From Coniferiporia sulphurascens (taxonomy: Eukaryota > Basidiomycota > Agaricomycetes > Hymenochaetales > Hymenochaetaceae): a stretch of 64,000 nt of DNA. The number at the start of each line of letters is the position of its first letter. The stretch's first letter is position 1. The notes beneath the pieces were generated by a model, which saw only the letters and a program-made list of their open reading frames with translations, had not been told where the DNA came from and ran no database searches. This document shows positions 10,601 to 20,646 of the stretch, piece by piece. The stretch spans positions 62,001 to 126,000 of the forward strand of contig NBBA01000027.1 in assembly GCA_002794785.1 (NCBI GenBank), written 5' to 3'. The translations under genes and the position numbers were made by a program.

Positions 10601-10678
10601 TACCTGCCCTCATCCGCTTGGTCTTGTCGTAGCGATATGTATTCCTCTCTCCTTCCTGTCCTCTTCTTCTAAATAGGG
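7678..10678 (+). mobile_element. W2: W unit fused to a LINE-A 3' region, left half of a palindrome
   Basis: The W region spans 7678-8947, starting with the CATCCTTCTTG leader and ending TTAATTCTGGCC. LINE-A ORF2 starts at 8945, so GCC is shared at the junction. LINE-A sequence continues through the RT thumb, RNase H and C-terminus to the 3' UTR. It stops at AAATAGGG (10678) without the terminal hairpin or A-tail. From 8945 to 10678 it is the reverse complement of 10697-12430. The W region has no convincing ORF; it contains GACGTTAACGTC near 8011. Confidence 0.8.
8945..10525 (+). pseudogene. LINE-A ORF2 C-terminal half in W2 (RNase H)
   Basis: The frame encodes the post-RT region (W-G-A-P-V-W-Y-H-G, R-W-I-L-G), then RNase H with F-T-D-G-S, E-I-F-S-L, F-L-S-D-S and G-N-E-W-A-D. 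A His/Cys-rich segment (L-H-C-R-W-H-N-H, G-G-C) follows, with the end at 10525. An in-frame TGA at 9323-9325, where other copies have CGA, splits it. The downstream 398 residues are identical to those on the minus strand at 10850-12046, because both lie in palindrome arms. Confidence 0.82.
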
Positions 10679-12430
10679 TGCCAAGGTGGGAAGGGCCCCT
10701 ATTTAGAAGAAGAGGACAGGAAGGAGAGAGGAATACATATCGCTACGACAAGACCAAGCGGATGAGGGCAGGTAATGGGGGTAACTTAGAATTGGAAAGG
10801 GAGGGCGAGAGCACCAGCCGGGACATACGTGGGAGAGTCCGAAAGGTGGTCACAGAGTAGAGGGGAGGGGAGGAAGTGTACCTGAAAGCTCCAAGAGAGC
10901 CGGGTCTGGGTCCTGGGGTCTGGGTCCAAGCATACGACTCATGTATTCCCTAAGGAGGTCCAAGTCCATATCTTCATCAGTAGGGTGCCCCTCTAGATCC
11001 ATCGCAGCGAGGGCCAGGCAGATGGTAGCAGAGGTGTGGTCGGATAGGCGGTTCAAGTGCCCAGTCATTTTCAGCCAGCATCGCAGAACCTGGAGGCAGT
11101 TTTTGTCAACCCACTCTGTGTGGTGGGTCGGAAGTGGGTCACGGGGAGGCCAGACCTTGTGAATCCATGGCTGGAATGTGCGGCAACCACCCAGGACATG
11201 AGCAGTGGATTGGGCTAGCCAGGGAGGGTGGTTGTGCCACCTGCAATGCAAGATCAGGCCATGTCTGCACCAGTAGACTAAGTCAAAGCTCAGCCAGTAG
11301 CCCCCATAGGGACCGGCATGGCAGAGGACCTGGGTGACTGCAGAGAGCTCCTGGCGGGGGTGGTCAACCGACTGGTTGAGTAACTTCCGTGGTCTGCAGG
11401 AGGGGGCGCCATTGACAGCCAAGTACTTGTCAGCTGTCGAGGCAAGGGGGCAGGCGAGAGAGAGGGACCATCGCTCCATTGGGGTTTTGATGGCGACCTC
11501 CTTCAGAGCGGAGGTAGAGGGGGCGAGGGAGGACAGGGGGAGATTTGTCATGAACTTGGCCTCATGGTCGGCCCATTCATTCCCTGGTATATCAGAGTGA
11601 CCCAGACACCATATGAAATGCATGGAGAGATCCAGGTACGAGTCCAAGAGAGTCTGGACCCCAGCCTTCCATTGATGAAGGAGATGGGCACCTGGGACTG
11701 GCACCCATGTGCGTATGAGGTGGAGTGCCATCAGCGAATCTGACAGGAAGAAGATGTCAGATGCGACAGGCAGAAGCTCCCATAAGTGGTGTGCGGCCCA
11801 TGTAGGTGCAGAGGTGAGGGAGAAAATCTCCACGTCTGTTGCTGTGGCACATGTGGGGGAGGTGAGTTGGCGTGATTTTAGACAGGTGAGGCCCAACATG
11901 GCGCGGACTGCGGAACCAGACTTTGTGCCCATGCAGGAGCCATCAGTGAAGACCTGGAGGTGGGGGAGGGTGCTCAGGGAGCATGTGGCTTCCACGAATT
12001 CCTCGCAGGTGTCTTTGCTGACTGGAGTGATAGGAGAGGTGAACAAAACTCAACCATTTGTAAATGCCAGAGGATCTGTCCATGGGGGATGAGTGTATGC
12101 AGGGACCGGTTGAACCTGAGGGACCCAGACCTGCAGAGAAGTGGAAAAGGGGCGGTTAGTTACTGTTTTATAAAAACATTTTCTACCAATGGAGTGTGGG
12201 GTGCACCATAGGCACAGAGAATGGAGAGTCTTAGCATATTCGAAATAGTAAGAAAGGGGGGGAAGGGAGCAAAGGAAATTTGTAGAGAATGGGGAGGTGC
12301 CTTTGTAGACGCCAAGAATCCATCTGCATGCCATGTTTTGCACAGCCTGCAGGCGGCTTACTAAGGTTTTTTGGCATCGGCCATGGTACCAAACCGGCGC
12401 ACCCCATGTGAGTACCAAGCGGACGCAGGC
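8945..12430. repeat. 1.73-kb near-perfect inverted repeat with an 18-bp centre
   Basis: Arms 8945-10678 and 10697-12430 are reverse complements, with coordinates summing to 21375. The spacer is 10679-10696. The one difference I found by eye is A at 9065 against C at 12310 (a CG/CA change). The translated 398-residue segments on the two arms are identical. At the centre, the right arm's 3' UTR runs on normally to ...TTGGCACCCT and then turns into the complement of CTAAATAGGG, with CCCT shared. The left arm is bounded by the W junction. Confidence 0.9.
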
Positions 12431-14876
12431 GATGTAGAGGCGACGTAGGAGAAGGGCCGAGATGCTGCGTTCGGTGTTGCCGAGGATGCGGAGGGCAGCA
12501 AGAGTGGAGAGGCCTTTGGAGCGCATGCATTCAACATGGGCCTTGAAGGTGAGGGCGGGGTCCCACCAAATCCCCAGCCAGTGGAGGGGGATTGAAGGTC
12601 GGATGAGCGTGGTTGGGTCGACCTGGACCCCGGCGGAGTCCCAGTTGGTGTATGCTGAGGAATGGTGCCGGGGTGGGTGGAAGTGAAGGCACTCTGTCTT
12701 GGCGGCCTCGATGTTGAGACCGATGTCGCCGAAAAGAGCGTTGAGTTGGTGATAGGTGGTGGTGAGTTGTTGGCAGTTGGATGCCACGCTGGGGCCGACA
12801 CACATGAGGAGGTGATCGTCCACATATGCGAGGGCGGTGGTGCCGGTTTGGTGAAATTTCTGGAGGACCACGCCCATGAAGATGGTGGACAGGATAGGGG
12901 ACACTGGCAATCCTTGAGGGGTGCCAAGGTCGGGTTTCTGGGCGGTTGGGAGGGTGGTGCCATCAAAGGCGATGGCGACCTGTCGATCTGTCATGAAGGA
13001 GAGGCACCAGTCCGCCATGTCGGGCGGACACTGGAGGTCCAGCAGTTGTCGGTGGAGGAGTTGCAGTTGTCGGTGGAGGAGTTGCAGGTGCACTGAATCG
13101 AAGAAGCCCTGTATGTCAACCGTGAGGACTGAGCATACAAGGCCCTCTGCATGGGCACATTCTGCTATCTGTAGGAGGTGCTGGGCAGCGTCATAGACTG
13201 AGTGTCCCTGGTGCCCCCCATATTGGTTAGGTGGCAACCAGTCCCATGTGTTAGCGAGGAACTGGAGCCGGTTAGCTATGATCTTTTTGAGGAGTTTCCC
13301 TAGGGTCTCCTCAAGGGCAATGGGCTGATATGATCTCGGCGAGAACGGGTCCTTCTTGTTAGGCTTCCACAGCATTACCACCTTTGCCGCCCACCAGCAC
13401 TTGGGGTGGTGCCCCATGCACAGGCAGTCATTGAAAAGTGTAAGTATCTCTTCAGGGTAAGTGTCTACTACCCATTTGAGTGGGCGATAGCCGATCCCTG
13501 AGAGGCCTGGAGCCGACAAGTTGGAGGTGTCGGCCAGTACCCCCGTAAGCTCCACTAGGAGTATAGGCGGGGCAGCTGGTTGGGGGGGGGTGGAGGGGTG
13601 ACATCCTCTACCAGGGGTGGGGGGGCATGAAGAAGGTTGTGCGGAAGAGCTCACCTTTCTCATCGTCCGATTGGGTGAAGGTGCCATCGCCCTTTTTTAA
13701 TGATGGGATGGGTGTAGGTCGGTTGCCGAGGCCACGTTTGGCCCAGCTCCAGATGTTGGTGGTGTCCACAGAGTCGGCTTGGTCGGCATAGAAATGCCGC
13801 TTGGCCGCTCTTACACCACGTTTGAAGGCACGGCGGGCTGCTGATTGCTGAAGGGGGGTGGTGGCTGTTGCTATCGCCTGGAGGAGTGATTTACATGTTG
13901 GGGTCCACCATGGGACTTCGGTTTTGCACAGCTTGGCGAGTCGGGTGAAGGGGGTGAGGGCGGCAATCATGGAGTCAACTACTGCCTGCGCTTTGGTGTC
14001 TAGGGTGGTGGTGTCGCCCGCTGGGAGGCTAAAGGCAGTTTCAAGTAATGGAAAGGTGATCTCGGTCCAGGTTTCTCTGTCATCCGGGAGGAGCCAGCGC
14101 GTTTTCTTGACAGGGGGTGGGGGTCGAGACGGCAGGGACCATCATAGCATAGCATGGTCGGACAGTGGGGAGGTGGTTGATGAGCCCGAGTCTATGATGG
14201 AGTCGGGATTGATGGCAGGTGGGGCCCAGATCATGTTGATAGGGCACCGCCAGTGGTTGTCGATGGGCCATGAGTCAGAGTCTGGGAGGTGAGCTGGCAC
14301 AAGGCCATGCTCTCGGAAGAAGTCATCAAGAGGTTGCGCCCTCAAATCCTCCTGCCGGGCGGCGAGGAGTTTGGACCATGAGTGGTGGTGATGGTTGAAG
14401 TCGCCTGCCACTAGGAGGGTGGAGGCCAAGGCTGGCGGGATCGTGTAGAGGAACAACTCACCTGGGTATTGTGGGGTGGTGGTGGTGCGGTCTGGTGTGT
14501 GCATCCCATAAAAGTTGCACAAGCAGATCGTCAGGTGGGCATGGATTTCGATGGTGAGGATGTTGGTGCCAGATGAGGCAGCCCCGAGGACAGACCATGA
14601 GGTGGTGGGTATGGCACAGGAGACATATGTGACCACCCTGGGCCATGTGGCTGGGGGTAGGACTGCTATGTACCCAGGAAGGGATGGAACATTGAGGACC
14701 AGTGTGCCGGTGGGGTCGGTGAGGGATGGCTGGAGGCTGATTTGGTACCAGGGGGGTTCCTGAATCAATATAATGGTGGGTGGGGATGGGTCAGTGGTGA
14801 GGATTGGGATGAGGGAATGGACTGCGGCTAGAGAGCGCGTGGCATTCCACTGAAGAATAGAGATGTCTCTATTCAT
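10850..14876 (-). pseudogene. LINE-A1 ORF2: AP endonuclease, reverse transcriptase, RNase H
   Basis: The start at 14876 overlaps the ORF1 stop (ATGA). Predicted length is about 1342 residues. The endonuclease (about 1-245) shows L-Q-W-N-A, I-Q-E-P-P-W, A-G-D-F-N and S-D-H. The RT (about 490-760) shows K-P-N-K-K-D-P, P-P-N-Q-Y-G, V-D-I-Q-G-F-F-D, G-T-P-Q-G-L-P-V-S-P and A-Y-V-D-D-H (near 685). RNase H (about 970-1110) has F-T-D-G-S, F-L-S-D-S and N-E-W-A-D. The C-terminus is His/Cys-rich, near 1210. Defects: stops at 14142 and 12050-12052 (the latter CGA to TGA), a +1 frameshift in the C-rich linker near 13610, and a 21-bp tandem duplication at 13043-13084 that adds seven residues before the RT B motif. 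It would nick target DNA and copy LINE RNA if intact. Confidence 0.88.
13043..13084 (-). repeat. 21-bp tandem duplication inside LINE-A1 RT
   Basis: Two exact 21-bp units (13043-13063 and 13064-13084) duplicate Q-L-L-H-R-Q-L in frame, between the V-D-I-Q-G-F-F-D motif and G-T-P-Q-G. Other LINE copies here have one unit. Confidence 0.85.
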
Positions 14877-16900
14877 TGGTCCTCCATGTGGTCATCATCG
14901 GGTCCGTCAATGGCCGCCTCGATTTGGCGGAAACGCCGTTTCTTGGGGCACTGAGGTAGGGTGGCAGGGTGGTCGCCTTTGCAGTTTGTGCAATAGCGAG
15001 GGTGAGGGCAGTGGTTGCCCTCAATGGCTTCAGAGGTGCAGGATGTGCACAACTTACGGTGGTTGTAGGTGAGATGTCCCCCCCCGCAGTCGGTGCAGCA
15101 GGGCTGGGCACAGCACCCCCTCATTCCATGTCCGAGGCCCTGACAGCGCTCACATTGTGTGAGGCCGGGGTGGTAAGGTGGGACCGAGAGGGAGAGGGCG
15201 GAGCTGAATAGCCATACATGCAGGTGCTTAAGGAGTTGTGCCCTGATGGATCCATTGGGGTCAGAGAAGGAGAATGCCATGGGGCACTTCTGGAGGGTCG
15301 GGAGGTGCTCTTCGGTGGTGGCAAAGTGGGGGTTGACTACAAAGTTGAGGGGGCGGAGGGACGGGTTGTTCCAGATTTCGGCCATGAGGGCCTTTGGGGA
15401 TATGGTGTGGCCGTTCTGACCGAAGAGGTAGTCCACACAGGGCACCATGGAGATGTGCAGGGCGGACCAGGGGTGGACACGGATGGGGGTGAGCGTATAC
15501 TGCTCGGGGATCTTATCGACTGGGACCGAGAGGCTGTGCTCACGCATGTGGGCCGCAAAGGCCGCAGAGTGTCGATCGATGATTGTGTCCATGGCCGGGG
15601 AGGCGGAGGCGGGGCGCTTGGCAAATGAGGTCATGAGGTTCCCCTTCACGTTAAAAGAGGAGGCCAGTACCGTGACCTGGTCAGCAGTGGGAAGGGCAGA
15701 GAAGTACTCATGGGCGGTGGTGGTGAGGCGCATGGCTGGGAGCTGGATCTCAGATTTGAGCGAAATCGCTGGGAGGAGGACCAGGGTGGGGCCCTTGGTG
15801 TACATCGGGGCGGGGGTGGTACTTGTCGCTGCTTCTTCTTCTTCTTGTGGGTCACTGTTGTGAAGACAGTGCCCAGAGCAGGTGCAGCTGGGTTGGGGTT
15901 GGAGGCGGTGGGTGGGGCCGGGGAAGCCGCCACCTGGGTGTATGACGTTGGTGCCATCGTGATGGCTGCCTGGGGGGTGGTGGGGGCCTGGGCCTTCGGG
16001 GCCGGAGGGGCGCGGGGGGCGGGCCGGTTGACGAGGGTTGAGACCTGTCGGGAGATGGAGGCTACTTCTGTGGAAAGCTGCTTGACAATGTTAGTCAGCA
16101 CGGCCACATCGGGCGAGATGTTAGCGGTTCTGGGAGTCCTGGTCTGGGCTGAGGGTTGGGGGGCGGTGGCTGGGGTCCTTTGACGGGGGGGGGCTGGGGT
16201 GAAGGGTGTTGGGAGGGAGGCTTCTGCCCCCTTCCTGGCAAAGTTGTAGGCCATCTCCATGTTGCGGGAGACGATGTCCTGGGGGTCCTTCTTGTCCCTA
16301 ATGACACTGGCGATCGTTTGCTGAAGGTTCCAATAGAGGTCCCCTACAAACTGGGTGGCGGCCGTGTCGGTCTCAGCGATGTTGGTGTGTAGGGTCTTCC
16401 AGTCGAAGTCCTCCAAGGCATGGGAGATGGAGTACATAAAGCCTGCCGTGTGCGGCTCGAACTGGTCTCGAGGGCGAGGGCGGGGGGTGTGCAGGGAGAG
16501 ACTCTCTGCAGAGCGCTTGTTGGTGAGCAGTGGTGAGGGAGTGTGTGGGTTCTCGAGGATGTCCTCCATGGCACCTGACTCATTGGAGCCGGCCGGGTGG
16601 TTGGAGCCTTCAGAGGGGGGACGGCTGATGTGTGCGAAGGAGCAAGTAAACTCGGTGTTTGAGACGCCAATAGACGGGGATGGTGCGAGCCGGAGGGTGT
16701 CTGGTGACAACGCCAGGAGGCCTGGGTCGATTTGGGCGGGGGTGGGGGTCGTGCCATGCAGAGCAGCGGCGACGTGCGGCGGCCACCCAATTTGCGGCGG
16801 CCCTGGCAGCCCTGTCCGCATTGGCGTTGGCTGATGAGGGGGGTGGGAGGGGTGGTCGAGTCGAATGTAGAGTGTTCCTGTATCCACTGGGGTTCGACAT
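14873..16900 (-). pseudogene. LINE-A1 ORF1, zinc-knuckle RNA-binding protein
   Basis: The start M-S-N-P-S at 16900 matches LINE-B ORF1 and lies about 57 nt from the 5' end. The first segment is rich in Ala/Arg/Pro, the middle (about residues 165-260) looks helical, and a Pro/Ala/Thr-rich linker and a K-K-K-K-K-Q-R basic patch follow. The C-terminal third ends in C-E-R-C-Q-G-L-G-H-x4-C, a second Cys/His cluster and C-T-N-C-K-G-D-H. An acidic tail precedes the stop at 14873. Two frameshifts are present: near 16770, and a one-base loss near 15812 in a C-rich run. Repaired length would be about 680-690 residues, the same as LINE-B5 ORF1. Role by family: coats LINE RNA in the particle. Confidence 0.82.
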
Positions 16901-16957
16901 GGGGGAGTTTTAGCTGCCTGCACTAGTTGATGGTGGTGGTTACTGGTCAAGAAGGAT

Positions 16958-18849
16958 AACTCAACCTCCTATTCCGCCAAATCGGGCTCAACATCGAACC
17001 GGCAAAGACGGAGGTACTCCATTTCCACCCGCCCAGGCGATGAACCGGCTACCACCGCTGGGACACCGCTGGGATACAAATCGACACCGACACCTTGGTA
17101 TGCCCCACCAATCCCCTGCGATGGCTGGGAATTTGGTGGGACGCAGGCCTCACCTTCAAACCTCACATGGAGCACATGCGCTCCAAAGGCCTCTCAACAT
17201 TGGCAGCCCTCCGCATCCTTGGCAACACCGAGAGGGGCCTGTCTGCCATCCACCTCCAGCGACTCTACACTGCCTGCATGCGCACAGTCCTAGCATGGGG
17301 TGCACCAGTGTGGTACCATGGACGTCGACAAAAAACCCTTGTCAACCGACTACAGGCGGTCCAGAACACTGCTTGCCGTTGGATCCTAGGCGTCTATAAG
17401 GGTGTGTCTCCTCATTCTACAAATTTCCTTTGTTCCACTCCCCCTTTCTTCACTTATTTTGAGTATTTAAAGACCAACCATGCCTTGCGCCTCTGGCGCA
17501 TCCCCCACCAAGTAGGGCAGAAAAAGTTCAATCATAATGCTAATACCTCTTTTTCACTTTCGTTGCAGGTCCGTGTCCCCCGAGTCCAACGGATCCCAGC
17601 GTACACGCACCCCCCCTGGACGGACCCCCTGGCCTTCGGTCAAGGTCGAATCGTCTTCACAGCCCCCAAGCAGCCAGTATCAGAGGAAATGCGCAACCAC
17701 TATGTCGCCCAAGCCTGGGCTATCTGCACCAACTCCTCCCTGCAGGTATTTACAGATGGTTCTCGCATCGGCAATGCCTCGGGATCCGCCATCTGCGGTA
17801 TGAAGGGGGACAACTACCTCACCTCCCTCCAACTCGCCTCACCCACATGCGCCACAGCAACAGATGCTGAAATATTCTCACTAGCAACTGCTCCAGGCTG
17901 GGCATCCCACCGACTCCAACACCTGCTGCCGGACATCCAGGAGATCTATTTTCTCTCAGACTCCCTGACAGCGCTTGGTCTATTCCACATGTGGCCCTCG
18001 ACATCGGGGGCCCAGCTCCTCCCCCTTTGGAAGGCAGGGGTCGAGACGCTGCTCGACTCCTTCCCGAATCTAACCATTCATTTCTGATGGTGCCCAGGAC
18101 ACAAGGCAATCCCAGGGAATGAATGGGCAGACTCCAAGGCGAAGCTCGCAACACAGCTCCCCCCGTCATCCCTTGCCCCCTCTATCTCCGCTCTGAAGGA
18201 AGTGGCGACCCACACCCTCACCGAGCGCTGGTCCCTCCAAACAGCCCGCCCCCTTGCCTCCACGGCCGACAAGTACTTGGCAGTGACAGGGCCCCCCACA
18301 CGATGACCGAGAAAGCTAATCACCATCTCAGTCGACCACCCCTGCTCGGAGCTCACTGCAGTGGCGCAGGTTCTCTGTCGTGCCGGTCCCTATGGGGGCT
18401 ACTGGCTGAGCTTCGACTCAGCCTACCGACACAGACACGGCCTGATCTCCCACTGCAGATGACACAACCACCCACCCTGGCCAGCACAGTCAACCTCCCA
18501 CATCCTAGGCGGATGCGAAACATTCCAGCCCTGGGTACGATGAATCTGGCCAAAAAGCGACCCCCTCCCTGTCCACCACTCTGAATGGGGAGATGAAAAC
18601 CACCTCCTAATCCTCAGACGCTGGCTGCGTCTCACAGGCCACCTCAACCGAATGTCCAACCGCACGGCTGGGGCCATTCGCCTCGCCTTTGCAGTGATGG
18701 ACTTGGACAGACTACCAACTGACAACAACCTGGACTTGGACACCCTCCGGGGATACGTGTGCAGGTTACTCGGATCCAGGACTCAGGACGCGGACCCAGC
18801 CCTTTTGGAGCTTTCAGGTACGCTCCCACTGTTTCCCTCTGACTCTTGA
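16958..18849 (+). pseudogene. LINE-C ORF2, post-RT region, RNase H and C-terminus
   Basis: It resumes at Q-L-N-L-L-F-R-Q-I-G-L-N-I-E, just after where the RT Y-V-D-D box would be. It continues through L-G-I-W-W-D, W-G-A-P-V-W-Y-H-G and RNase H (F-T-D-G-S near 17750, F-L-S-D-S near 17950) to the terminus at 18849. In-frame stops lie near 17039, 18085, 18303, 18463 and 18540, several at former CGA or TGG codons. The RT core is absent from this copy. Confidence 0.8.
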
Positions 18850-19108
18850 CTGCCCTTTGGATTCCCCATCGGTCTCTTCTATGGCACTTGCAGCCGCTCC
18901 TTTCCTCTTCTAAGGGACTCCTCCTTGCCTGACCTCGCCTTGCCCGGTTTGGCTTTCTGTAGTCGCGATATGTATGCCTCCCTCTCCTCCTCTCTTATTT
19001 ATCCTTAATAGGGCATGTAAGTACACTAGGCCTCCTCGGAGGCACGCACCCCGCCCAGTTTCACTCAATGAGCGATGACGGGTGCCTCAGTAGTTAGGTA
19101 GTTTACAG

Positions 19109-19127
19109 GTGGCCCCTTCAGGGCCGC
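19109..19127 (+). other. 3' UTR terminal hairpin of LINE-C
   Basis: GTGGCCC, CTTCA loop, GGGCCGC: a 7-bp stem with one G-T pair, about 30 nt before the A-tail. It is equivalent to 2352-2370 and to the C7/G7 hairpins of LINE-A and LINE-B. Confidence 0.6.
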
Positions 19128-19200
19128 AGGTGTATTACATAGCTCAGTAGGAATAATAAATTTTAAAAAAAAAAAAAAAAAAAAAAGCAGGGCTGGGCAC

Positions 19201-20001
19201 GGCAGCCTTTTGTTCCATGGCCGAGGCCCTGGCAGCGTGCACATTGGGTGAGGCTGGGGTGATAGGGCGGGACAGAAAGGGAGAGGGCGGAGCCAAACAG
19301 CCATACTTGTGGGCGCTTAAGGAGCTGCATGTGGATGGAGCTGTCTGGGTCGGAAAAGGAGAATGCCACGGGGCACTTCTGGAGGGTCGGGAGGTGAGCC
19401 TCTGTGGCGGCAAAGTGGGGGTCGATGATGAAGTCTAGGGGGCGGAGCACCGGGTTGTTCCGGATTTCGGCCATGAGGGCCTTTGGGGATATGGTGTGTA
19501 TTAAACAAATATAACGAACGATATAAATATAGTACGTGGTCATATGAACAACCACCTTACTAAGTGAACGATAACGCAATGATAACGCCATATGATATAG
19601 GAGCTAGATAGTTATAGTAGTACTAGCTCACGGAATGTGTATATAAGGGGAGCTGGTCTCACCCTAGAAATACATCAGTTTACGCTGATAACCCACCTTT
19701 GCCTCAATCTCACCACTGCACCTCATCATCTACCACAATGTGCATAGATTTTAAGAGTGTGGCTGTTCTGGCCAAATAGGTAGTCCACACAGGGCACCAT
19801 TGAGATGCAGAGGGAGGACTGGGGGCGGACATGGATGGGGGTGAGGGTGAACTGGGCGGAGATTTGATCGGCTATCATGGATAAACACCTGTCGCACATG
19901 TGGGCCGCAAACGCCATGGCATGGCGATCAATGATCGTGTCCATGGTGGGGGAGGCAGAGGCAGGTCGCTTGGCGAAGGAGGTCACAAGGTTCCCCTTCC
20001 C
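19201..20001 (-). pseudogene. T1 LINE ORF1, middle and zinc-knuckle region (antisense), split by LTR
   Basis: This continues T1 after LINE-C. The minus strand encodes the first zinc knuckle, then upstream segments (P-H-F-A-A-T-E, M-V-P-C-V-D-Y-L-F-G-Q-N, I-I-D-R-H) back to V-T-S-F-A-K at about 20001. A 258-bp solo LTR sits at 19499-19756. Sequence is near LINE-A1 ORF1. At 20002 it changes abruptly to a plus-strand LINE-A ORF2 fragment. Confidence 0.75.
19499..19756 (+). mobile_element. Solo LTR, 258 bp, non-TG/CA ends (copy 1)
   Basis: The insert begins TATTAAAC and ends TTTTAAGA, flanked by GTGTG on both sides (19494-19498 and 19757-19761). A TATA box (TATATAA, 19640-19646) lies about 110 bp before the 3' end. 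The other copy (50886-51143, opposite strand) is also exactly 258 bp and has its own 5-bp duplication. The ends lack the usual TG...CA, which is unusual for an LTR. Confidence 0.75.
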
Positions 20002-20646
20002 AGCCATGGATCTGTAAGGTTTGGCCACCACGTGACCCTCTCCCGACCCACCACACCGAGTGGGCCGACAAAAACTGCCTCCAGGCTCTGTGTCGCTGGC
20101 TAAAGCTGACAGGACACATGACCTGCCTCTCTGACCGCACCTCCACCACCATCCGCTTGGCCTTTGCTGCAATGGAGCTGGAGGGACACCTAACCAATGA
20201 AGATATGGACCTGGACCTCCTCCAGGATTACATGAGTCGTATGCTTGGACCCCGTTCCCAGGACCCAGACCCAGCTCTCTTGGAGCTTTCAGGTACGCTT
20301 CCTCCCCTCCCCTCTACTCTGTGACCACCTTTCAGACTCTCCTGTGTATGTCCCGGCCGGTGCTCTCACCCTCCCTTTCCAATTCTAAGTTACCCCCATT
20401 ACCTGCCCTCATCCGCTTGGTCTTGTCATAGTGATATGTATTCCTCTCTCCTTCCTGTCCTCTTCTTCTAAATAGGGGCCCTTCCCACCTTGGCACCCTT
20501 CGGGAGCAGGGCCCCCACCCAGTTTCATGTGTTGTGCAATGACGGGTGCCTCTGTTGTTATGTAGTTAGGGCCCCCCCTTCGGGGGGGCAGCTTGTAATT
20601 ATGTAATACTGCAGGAATAATAATAAAAATAAAAATAAAAATAAAA
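20002..20646 (+). mobile_element. LINE-A2, 5'-truncated 3' fragment
   Basis: It starts at the CCATGGATC-Q/R-K-V-W-P-P segment of ORF2. ORF2 codons run to a stop at 20322-20324. The LINE-A 3' UTR follows, with its C7-TTC-G7 hairpin at 20571-20589 and an (AAAAT)n-type tail to 20646. The left boundary is an abrupt change from antisense T1 ORF1. No clear target duplication was found. Confidence 0.75.
20571..20589 (+). other. 3' UTR terminal hairpin of LINE-A
   Basis: GCCCCCCC, TTC, GGGGGGGC: an 8-bp stem that can also form a UUCG-capped 6-bp stem. The identical arrangement recurs before the tails at about 21541, 26093, 31579, 34452, 43854 and 50451, and antisense at 23219, 26343, 34886, 58312 and 60210. 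Confidence 0.7.

Larger units (their letters stand above)
10679..16957 (-). mobile_element. LINE-A1, nearly full-length, antisense
   Basis: Minus strand: the 5' end lies at ATCCTTCTTGACC (16957), with ORF1 at 16900-14873, ORF2 at 14876-10850 and the 3' UTR to about 10679, where it runs into the palindrome centre. The terminal hairpin and A-tail are missing. It is the most complete LINE in the window (about 6.3 kb). LINE-C sequence flanks the complex on both sides, but the two sides do not abut in an intact LINE, so about 1.7 kb of target was lost. There is no target duplication. Confidence 0.85.
2743..19186 (+). mobile_element. LINE-C, complete ends, split by several nested insertions
   Basis: The 5' end is at the CATCCCTTCTTG leader and the 3' end at the A-tail closing at 19186. 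Identical 14-bp duplications (2729-2742 and 19187-19200) bracket it. LINE-C pieces are 2743-3443, 4477-5073, 6539-7677 and 16958-19186. Inserts are tS2 (3444-4476), a 1465-bp solo LTR (5074-6538) and the W2/LINE-A1 tail-to-tail complex (7678-16957). Comparison with other LINEs shows that roughly 1.7 kb of LINE-C, between the endonuclease and the end of the RT core, is missing at the last insert. The 3' UTR is of the type with ...AGTAGTTAGGTAGTTTACAG and an AGTAGGAATAATAAA end. Confidence 0.85.

Noticed and set aside
13600..14300. Overlapping antisense frames opposite LINE-A1 ORF2
   Set aside because: High-GC coding DNA gives long open antisense frames. These mirror endonuclease/RT codons and are not conserved in other copies.
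17540..17580. Possible intron ending TTTCTTTGCAG just before the G-T-C-C-G-x-G-C-C segment of ORF2
   Set aside because: The reading frame is continuous across this point in all copies and the encoded residues are conserved, so no intron is needed.
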